Source: Photobacterium proteolyticum
GTDB lineage: Bacteria; Pseudomonadota; Gammaproteobacteria; Enterobacterales; Vibrionaceae
Direction of reading: 5' to 3'
DNA: 64,000 nt
Assembly: GCF_001939735.1 (NCBI RefSeq)
Contig: NZ_MJIL01000043.1
Location: 1-64,000 of the forward strand
Shown here piece after piece: positions 55,257-64,000 of this stretch; positions within the stretch are counted from its first letter, which is position 1, and every line of letters starts with the position of its first letter. The notes below the pieces were generated by a model. It saw only the letters and a program-made list of their open reading frames with translations, did not search any database and had not been told where the DNA came from. Position numbers and translations under genes: made by a program.

Positions 55257-56660
55257 TTGTCATCTTCGCTTTGGTTGCAGTGCCTTCAACGCCTTCAGGA
55301 AGAACTCCCTGCAACAGAATTCAGTATGTGGGTTCGACCGCTTCAGGCCGAGTTGAACGATAATACGCTGACCTTGTTTGCGCCTAACCGTTTTGTGCTT
55401 GATTGGGTACGGGATAAGTACCTCAACAATATTAACCGGCTGCTGAATGAATTTTGCGGCAACGATGTACCGATCCTGCGATTTGAGGTCGGTAGCCGCC
55501 CGGTTACCGCGCCGCCGCCACAGCCTGCGGTCTCGGTGCCGGTTGTCGAGCCGGCAGCCCCGCAGATGGTGGACGATACGCCTCCGCGTACCTGGGAGCC
55601 AGCACCGTCACCGGTCCAGCCCGAGTCTCAGTCCGGCTACCGGTCGAATGTGAACCCCAAGCATAACTTCAACAACTTTGTTGAGGGTAAATCAAACCAG
55701 CTGGGACTGGCCGCCTGCCGCCAGGTGGCGGATAACCCGGGTGCCGCCTATAACCCGCTGTTTTTATATGGCGGAACCGGTCTGGGTAAAACGCACCTTT
55801 TACATGCGGTTGGCAATGCCATTGCGGATCGCAAGCCCAATGCCCGGGTTGTCTATATGCATTCCGAGCGCTTTGTCCAGGATATGGTCAAGGCCCTGCA
55901 GAACAATGCGATTGAAGAGTTCAAGCGCTATTACCGTAGCGTCGATGCCCTGTTGATCGATGATATTCAGTTCTTTGCCAACAAAGAGCGATCGCAGGAA
56001 GAGTTTTTCCACACCTTTAATGCCCTGCTTGAAGGCAACCAGCAGATCATCCTGACCTCTGACCGCTATCCGCGCGAAATCAACGGTGTAGAGGATCGTC
56101 TGAAATCCCGCTTTGGCTGGGGACTGACAGTAGCGATTGAGCCGCCGGAGCTGGAAACGCGAGTGGCCATTTTGATGAAAAAGGCCGAAGACCACCATAT
56201 CCGCCTGGCCGACGAAGTGGCTTTCTTTATTGCCAAGCGCCTGCGCTCCAATGTCCGTGAGCTGGAGGGGGCTCTGAACCGGGTGATAGCCAACGCCAAC
56301 TTTACCGGCCGTGCCATTACCATTGACTTTGTCCGTGAGGCACTGCGCGATTTGCTGGCGCTGCAGGAAAAACTGGTAACGATCGATAATATCCAGAAGA
56401 CCGTGGCCGAATACTATAAAATAAAGATGGCTGATATGCTGTCCAAACGCCGTTCCCGCTCCGTTGCCCGTCCGCGCCAGATGGCGATGGCACTGGCCAA
56501 GGAGCTGACCAACCACAGCCTGCCGGAAATCGGCGATGCCTTTGGTGGTCGCGACCATACAACGGTGCTCCATGCCTGCCGCAAAATTGAGCAGTTGCGT
56601 GAAGAAAGCCACGATATAAAAGAAGATTATTCAAACCTAATTAGAACATTGTCGTCTTGA
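55257..56660 (+). CDS. dnaA: Chromosomal replication initiator DnaA
   Basis: AAA+ initiator that opens oriC. From a TTG at 55257 the product is 467 residues and begins [19 protein letters not shown], the vibrio N-terminus. A GTGGAG Shine-Dalgarno lies 6 nt upstream. Starts at GTG 55245 or further up would place this Shine-Dalgarno inside the gene. Domain I is residues 1-85, a Pro-rich linker about 87-130, the AAA+ core has [16 protein letters not shown] and LLIDDIQFF, and the DNA-binding domain has [16 protein letters not shown]. Confidence 0.97.
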   Translation: MSSSLWLQCLQRLQEELPATEFSMWVRPLQAELNDNTLTLFAPNRFVLDWVRDKYLNNINRLLNEFCGNDVPILRFEVGSRPVTAPPPQPAVSVPVVEPAAPQMVDDTPPRTWEPAPSPVQPESQSGYRSNVNPKHNFNNFVEGKSNQLGLAACRQVADNPGAAYNPLFLYGGTGLGKTHLLHAVGNAIADRKPNARVVYMHSERFVQDMVKALQNNAIEEFKRYYRSVDALLIDDIQFFANKERSQEEFFHTFNALLEGNQQIILTSDRYPREINGVEDRLKSRFGWGLTVAIEPPELETRVAILMKKAEDHHIRLADEVAFFIAKRLRSNVRELEGALNRVIANANFTGRAITIDFVREALRDLLALQEKLVTIDNIQKTVAEYYKIKMADMLSKRRSRSVARPRQMAMALAKELTNHSLPEIGDAFGGRDHTTVLHACRKIEQLREESHDIKEDYSNLIRTLSS

Positions 56661-56661
56661 T

Positions 56662-57762
56662 ATGAAATTTACCGTCGAACGCGAACATTTATTAAAGCCG
56701 CTGCAGCAGGTGTCTGGTGCACTTGGCGGCCGTCCTTCATTACCGATCCTGGGCAATATTCTGCTTCAGGTCGAAGAAGGCTGCCTGTCGATGACAGGCA
56801 CTGATTTGGAAGTCGAGCTGGTTGCCAAGCTGGCACTGGACGCTGATTTTGAGCCTGGGGCGGTAACTGTCCCGTCGCGTAAGTTTCTCGACATTTGTCG
56901 CGGCCTGCCTGATAGCGCCAATATCGTTGTAGCCCTGGAAGGCGACCGGGTGATCATTCGCTCCGGCCGCAGCCGTTATTCCCTGTCGACGCTGCCTGCC
57001 GCGGATTTCCCGAATATTGATGACTGGCAGAGCGAGGTTGAGCTGACGCTACCGCAAGGGCGGATGCGCCAGCTGATCGACAGCACCCAGTTCTCGATGG
57101 CGCATCAGGATGTTCGTTATTACCTTAACGGCATGCTGTTTGAAACCGAGGGCAAGAACTTGCGTTCGGTCGCGACCGATGGCCACCGTATGGCGGTATG
57201 TGCCATTGAACTGGATCAGGAGCTGCCGTCCAAGCAGATCATTGTGCCGCGCAAAGGGGTACTGGAGCTGGTACGTTTGCTGGATACGCCGGATGCCATG
57301 GTAGATATCCAGATTGGCAACTCGAACCTGCGTGCGGTGGTGAATAACTTTGTCTTTACCTCCAAGCTGGTCGACGGACGTTTTCCTGACTATCGTCGCG
57401 TCATGCCGCAAAACAGTACCAAGTTTGTCGAGGCGAGCTGTGACGAGCTGAAAAAAGCGTTCTCCCGTGCGGCTATCTTGTCGAACGAAAAATTCCGCGG
57501 GGTTCGCGTTAACCTGTCCAACGGCGAGATGCGTATTACCGCCAATAACCCTGAGCAGGAAGAAGCCGAAGAGTTCCTTGATGTCGATTATCAGGGCGAG
57601 GATCTGGAGATCGGCTTCAACGTCAGCTATGTACTCGACGTGCTTAATACCCTTAAGTGCGAGCAGGTGCGTTGGTCGCTGACCGATGCCAACGCCAGTG
57701 CGCTGGTTGAAGACAGCGCCAGTGACGAAGCCATGTATGTCGTGATGCCAATCAGACTCTAG
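56662..57762 (+). CDS. dnaN: DNA polymerase III beta sliding clamp
   Basis: A 366-residue protein of three repeated clamp domains, starting MKFTVEREHLLKPLQQVSGA and ending MYVVMPIRL, both hallmark ends of the family. It dimerises round DNA and tethers polymerases. It starts 1 bp after the dnaA stop, so the two are translationally coupled. Confidence 0.98.
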   Translation: MKFTVEREHLLKPLQQVSGALGGRPSLPILGNILLQVEEGCLSMTGTDLEVELVAKLALDADFEPGAVTVPSRKFLDICRGLPDSANIVVALEGDRVIIRSGRSRYSLSTLPAADFPNIDDWQSEVELTLPQGRMRQLIDSTQFSMAHQDVRYYLNGMLFETEGKNLRSVATDGHRMAVCAIELDQELPSKQIIVPRKGVLELVRLLDTPDAMVDIQIGNSNLRAVVNNFVFTSKLVDGRFPDYRRVMPQNSTKFVEASCDELKKAFSRAAILSNEKFRGVRVNLSNGEMRITANNPEQEEAEEFLDVDYQGEDLEIGFNVSYVLDVLNTLKCEQVRWSLTDANASALVEDSASDEAMYVVMPIRL

Positions 57763-57765
57763 GGC

Positions 57766-61279
<3,514 letters not shown>

Positions 61280-61302
61280 TCTGAGTTGTTGTTAGCTTTG
61301 TT

Positions 61303-61331
61303 AAAAACGCCGCGCAATGCGGCGTTTTTTT
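61303..61331 (+). terminator. Terminator after gyrB
   Basis: Perfect 11-bp stem AAAAACGCCGC/GCGGCGTTTTT with a GCAAT loop and T-run. Confidence 0.93.
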
Positions 61332-61499
61332 ATACCTGTTGTTTTGTATAGAAGGCTGGAGAATATTTCGCGATACCGCCCATTTCTTTCTTGTTCACGG
61401 TGAGGTCTGTTTTGTTCTCGGCAACCATGGGTTGAAAAGGGCAGTCATCTTCCGTGGTTAAGAGCACTGAAAAATATTTCAAAAAAAAGAGGGCGAACA

Positions 61500-61528
61500 C
61501 TTGGAAATTAAATTAGTTATCCCTATAT
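61500..61528 (+). promoter_or_regulatory. Sigma-32-type heat-shock promoter of ibpA
   Basis: CTTGGAA (61500-61506) and CCCTATAT (61521-61528) with a 14-bp spacer fit the RpoH consensus (CTTGAAA and CCCCATNT). Transcripts from here would have a 5' leader of about 110 nt. Confidence 0.8.
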
Positions 61529-61554
61529 CTAATAATGAAGCGCATGGTGCCAAA

Positions 61555-61647
61555 GATTGGGCCTGCAATCGGTTTGTCCCTCAGAGGGAAAACCACTTCA
61601 ACGACAACATATCGTTATTTTATTGCTTCTAAAGAAGGATAGTTAAT
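61555..61647 (+). promoter_or_regulatory. ROSE-type RNA thermometer in the ibpA leader
   Basis: Three successive hairpins precede a fourth over the ribosome site: GATTG/CAATC (61555-61570), TCCCT/AGGGA (61577-61589) and AACGA/TCGTT (61600-61616). The last pairs TTGCTTC (61623-61629) with the Shine-Dalgarno GAAGGA (61634-61639) through a TAAA loop and leaves one G unpaired. This is the UYGCU-type motif of ROSE elements. Heat would melt it and free the ribosome site. Inferred from sequence, not folded by software. Confidence 0.82.
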
Positions 61648-62085
61648 ATGCGTAATCTAGATTTCACTCCTCTATACCGTTCTGCTATTGGTTTCGATCG
61701 TCTGTTTAACCAGATGGAAAAGAATGTCAGTAATGCCAATACGGGTTATCCTCCGTATAACATTGAGCAGCAGGATGAGAATCACTACCGTATCACCATG
61801 GCTGTCGCTGGCTTTGCCGAAGAGCAGTTGGATATCACCCAGCAACAGAACAAGCTGATTGTTCGTGGTACCCGAGAAGCCGAAAAGGATGAGCGTCAAT
61901 ACCTGTATCAGGGCATTGCCGAACGCGATTTCGAGCGTAAATTCCAGCTGGCTGACTACGTCAAAGTCATTGGTGCCGGAATGGAAAACGGTTTACTGCA
62001 CATTGATCTCGAGCGCGAGATCCCGGAAGAGCAGAAGCCGCGCAAGATTGCGATCAACGGTCATCGTTTGCTTGAAAACGAGTAA
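61648..62085 (+). CDS. ibpA: Small heat-shock protein IbpA/IbpB (Hsp20)
   Basis: ATP-independent holdase that coats aggregating proteins. The 145-residue protein closely follows E. coli IbpA: the N-terminus [20 protein letters not shown], an alpha-crystallin domain (about 35-130, [17 protein letters not shown] and [15 protein letters not shown]) and a C-terminal IAIN segment. Expression is likely double-gated by a sigma-32-like promoter and an RNA thermometer. It stands as a single gene. Confidence 0.95.
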   Translation: MRNLDFTPLYRSAIGFDRLFNQMEKNVSNANTGYPPYNIEQQDENHYRITMAVAGFAEEQLDITQQQNKLIVRGTREAEKDERQYLYQGIAERDFERKFQLADYVKVIGAGMENGLLHIDLEREIPEEQKPRKIAINGHRLLENE

Positions 62086-62135
62086 TATCGTTCCTATGTC
62101 CATCTGGTAACGGACATCGTGGTGCAACAGGAGTG

Positions 62136-62162
62136 AAGGTCAGCCAAGTGCTGGCCTTTTTG
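62136..62162 (+). terminator. Terminator after ibpA
   Basis: Stem AAGGTCAGC/GCTGGCCTT (one G-U pair) with a CAAGT loop, then TTTTTG. Confidence 0.8.
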
Positions 62163-62318
62163 ATGTTTGCCTCTCAGCTTTACACCATTATTGTTTTCGC
62201 GCTGTACTCAACGGTTATTTCTTCCTTTGGTTCTGGTGGTTGTGAGGATAGGAGTTCGTAGTGCTGGCTTGTCGAGGGGATCCTGTTTGCAGGCTTTACG
62301 CGCTATGATTACAAGAGT

Positions 62319-62334
62319 TGTTTCACGTGAAACG
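62319..62334. other. parS partition site
   Basis: TGTTTCACGTGAAACG matches the bacterial parS consensus TGTTTCACGTGAAACA at 15 of 16 positions, and its 14-bp core GTTTCACGTGAAAC is a perfect palindrome. It lies about 14 kb from oriC and 18 kb from parB. ParB in this window should load here. It is intergenic, upstream of the unknown small gene. Confidence 0.95.
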
Positions 62335-62368
62335 CTTTCATATTCCTATTTGTTCAGTCGAGATCGCT

Positions 62369-62752
62369 ATGGCCGGAAAAACACGTTACATCACCACGGA
62401 TCTGGATATTTTTTCGAATCGGGACTTGTCTGAGCTAGCGGCATTCTTTCAAGACGTAACCTGCATCCTTCATTGCGGATGGCGTAGTGATGATGTCTTT
62501 CATTTATGCCTTGAACCTAATTCTGATAGCGAGAACAAACTCGGGGAAGATTTGGAAAACCTGTTATCGGCTGTTGAGCAGTTGCCCGGTGAACTAAGCA
62601 CTCTGTGGCGATCGGCAAGCGAAGTCGATTTCAATATTGGCGTCGAAACAGGGGACTGTCACGGCCACAACATGAAAGTCTCCGCTAAGCACCTTGAGCG
62701 TATTGCCAGACTGAACGGCACCTTGAGTATAACGACCTATCCGGCGGAGTGA
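62369..62752 (+). CDS. Uncharacterised small protein next to parS
   Basis: A 127-residue soluble, acidic protein from MAGKTRYITTDLDIFSN. I do not recognise it with certainty. The C-terminal part (VDFNIGVETG, then LERIARLNGTLSITTYP) distantly recalls DUF4279-type proteins. The longer frame from 62318 would start inside parS, so I take the Met at 62369, though its ribosome site is weak. It is flanked by parS and a hairpin, and convergent with avtA. Confidence 0.65.
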   Translation: MAGKTRYITTDLDIFSNRDLSELAAFFQDVTCILHCGWRSDDVFHLCLEPNSDSENKLGEDLENLLSAVEQLPGELSTLWRSASEVDFNIGVETGDCHGHNMKVSAKHLERIARLNGTLSITTYPAE

Positions 62753-62765
62753 GCATGAAATGATA

Positions 62766-62787
62766 AGCGCTGCCAGGTGGCAGCGCT
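62766..62787. terminator. Palindromic hairpin between the unknown gene and avtA
   Basis: Perfect 9-bp stem AGCGCTGCC/GGCAGCGCT with an AGGT loop. The T-run is poor (AAATTT), so termination strength is uncertain. Confidence 0.55.
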
Positions 62788-62864
62788 AAATTTCCTAACG
62801 AGGTTTTGTTTTCTTGCCGGCTAGAGTAGGTCTGACGCTAGGTGCAAAGTAAGCCTTAGCTGGC

Positions 62865-64000
62865 TTATTGACCTTGGTAGGCTTTGGTCACTTCCTCTGC
62901 GATGACTGCAATACCTCTCTCCATGTCCTCGTCGTTCTGGACATAGTTCATTCTCAGGCATTCATGACCATGGCTCCAGTCATCATCAAGCCCGATAAAG
63001 AAATACTCTCCCGGCACAATGAGTACGCCGCGGGCTTTCAGTCGGCGGTAAAGTTCCATCGTGGTGATAGGTAGATCTTTAAACCATAACCACAGGAACA
63101 TTGCTCCTTCGGGCTTGTGGATCCTGAAGCGCTCGTCAGTAATGGCTGACTGCAATAGCTCAACGGCATGTTGTGACTTACGCAGGTAGAACGGCTTGAT
63201 AACCTGCTCACTGAGACGAAGCAGATCCTGCTTTTCGATCATCTTATTGACAATGGCCGGGCCGACGCTGCCGGGTGCCAGGCTGAGTACACCATTCATA
63301 TTGGTGATGGCCGTGGTGATTTCCTCGCTAGCTACTACGATGCCACAACGTACCCCGGGCAGGCCAAGCTTGGACAGGCTCATACAGAGGATGGTGTTGT
63401 CATTCCAAAATGGTGTGACGTCCTCGAAAATGATGTCGGGGAACGGCATGCCGTAGGCGTTATCAATGATCAACGGAATGTTATGTTCGCGTGCTAACTC
63501 ATCAAGGTGCTTGATCTCTTCATCCGTCAGTACATTCCCGGTTGGATTAGTTGGACGAGAGGCGCAAATAGCACCGATGCTGCTGTCGACTTTCAGCTCT
63601 TTGAAGTCGATGTGGTATTTGAACAAACCGTTCTCTAGCAGGGTGATTTCCGGGTGATAGGAGACGAACATGTCTTCACTGAGTCCTGAGTCACCATAGC
63701 CAATATATTCCGGGGCTAAAGGAAGCAGTATTTTCTTCCGGCTACCGTCACCAAATTCACCGGCGAGTAAATTGAATAAGTTAAAGAAAGCACTTTGGCT
63801 GCCATTGGTCAGCGAGATGTTTTTGGCACTGATATCCCAGCCATAGGTGTCACGCAGCAGGTCGGCGAGAGCACTGATAAAGGTATTCTTGCCTTGCGGA
63901 CCATCATAGTTGGTCAGTGCCGCTGCCAGCTCGCCGGTTGTGACCATCTCTCCGCTCAGCTGGTTAAAGTACTCGACCATTTCTGGGATTTGAGCTGGGT
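62865..64000 (-). CDS. avtA: Valine-pyruvate aminotransferase (5' end cut by window edge)
   Basis: PLP-dependent class I/II aminotransferase exchanging valine and pyruvate for 2-oxoisovalerate and alanine. The visible part closely follows E. coli AvtA, with NYDGPQGK, SLTNGSQSAFF, CASRPTNPTGNVLTDEE, IDNAYGMPFP and the PLP-lysine motif SLSKLGLPGVRCGI. The frame stays open through the right edge and the extra codons read PAQIPE before the Met at 63980, matching the family; so the true N-terminus, some 45 residues further on, lies outside the window. Confidence 0.95.
   Translation of the reverse strand, partial: PAQIPEMVEYFNQLSGEMVTTGELAAALTNYDGPQGKNTFISALADLLRDTYGWDISAKNISLTNGSQSAFFNLFNLLAGEFGDGSRKKILLPLAPEYIGYGDSGLSEDMFVSYHPEITLLENGLFKYHIDFKELKVDSSIGAICASRPTNPTGNVLTDEEIKHLDELAREHNIPLIIDNAYGMPFPDIIFEDVTPFWNDNTILCMSLSKLGLPGVRCGIVVASEEITTAITNMNGVLSLAPGSVGPAIVNKMIEKQDLLRLSEQVIKPFYLRKSQHAVELLQSAITDERFRIHKPEGAMFLWLWFKDLPITTMELYRRLKARGVLIVPGEYFFIGLDDDWSHGHECLRMNYVQNDEDMERGIAVIAEEVTKAYQGQ

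Noticed and set aside
55800..56612. Open frame of 270 codons antisense to dnaA
   Set aside because: It mirrors the dnaA AAA+ region and has no family resemblance.
62167..62433. Open frame across parS between ibpA and the unknown gene
   Set aside because: It runs through the parS palindrome in another frame than the 127-residue gene and has no recognisable sequence.

Overview
The window is a piece of a gammaproteobacterial chromosome centred on the replication origin. Gene content and order (mnmG-oriC-mioC-mnmE-yidC-yidD-rnpA-rpmH, dnaA-dnaN-recF-gyrB, the atp operon next to parAB, dsbA-srkA, ccoG, comM beside ilvGMEDA) and the protein sequences point to the Vibrionaceae, chromosome 1. The roughly 50% GC look and the gene order would suit a Photobacterium- or Grimontia-like genus, but I cannot fix the genus by eye. 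I see no insertion sequence, prophage, integron, CRISPR array or tRNA. This is conserved core sequence.

Left part (1-15.5 kb): the promoter and leader of an rRNA operon pointing off the left edge, then yrdA, a DUF1488 gene, aroE, hemF, tsaC, purEK with a PurR operator, a zinc-ribbon topoisomerase-tail protein (yrdD), smg, dprA, a LysM protein, then def-fmt-rsmB and trkA-trkH. Next (14.8-23.8 kb) come scattered genes: a TrhA/hemolysin III protein, a Spo0M-like protein, an orphan GntR/FadR regulator, a 0.67-kb gap with a strong terminator but no recognisable gene, yihD, ccoG, srkA, dsbA, a DUF523 gene and comM. From 23.9 to 30.5 kb lies the complete ilvL-G-M-E-D-A operon with its leader peptide and attenuator, followed by two paralogous small Xre-type regulators.

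Middle part (31.7-47.6 kb, all minus strand): deoR-type regulator plus glmS, glmU, atpIBEFHAGDC, parA-parB and mnmG-rsmG. oriC occupies the mnmG-mioC gap (about 47.6-48.0 kb). It has three AT-rich 13-mers, 15 GATC sites and DnaA boxes laid out as in Escherichia coli. Further DnaA boxes run across the mioC stop codon and the mioC promoter region.

Right part (48-64 kb): mioC, mnmE, yidC, yidD, rnpA, rpmH and a polar amino-acid ABC transporter on the minus strand; dnaA-dnaN-recF-gyrB on the plus strand; an ibpA-type small heat-shock gene preceded by a sigma-32-like promoter and a ROSE-type RNA thermometer; a small unknown gene preceded by a textbook parS site; and avtA, which runs off the right edge.

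The genes form a replication and segregation centre (oriC, DnaA, DnaN, RecF, GyrB, ParA/ParB/parS) surrounded by growth-related housekeeping: ATP synthase, cell-wall precursor supply (GlmS/GlmU), tRNA modification (MnmG/MnmE, TsaC), translation (Def, Fmt, RsmB, L34, RNase P protein), membrane insertion (YidC/YidD) and branched-chain amino-acid synthesis. The most informative signals are cis elements rather than new gene families.
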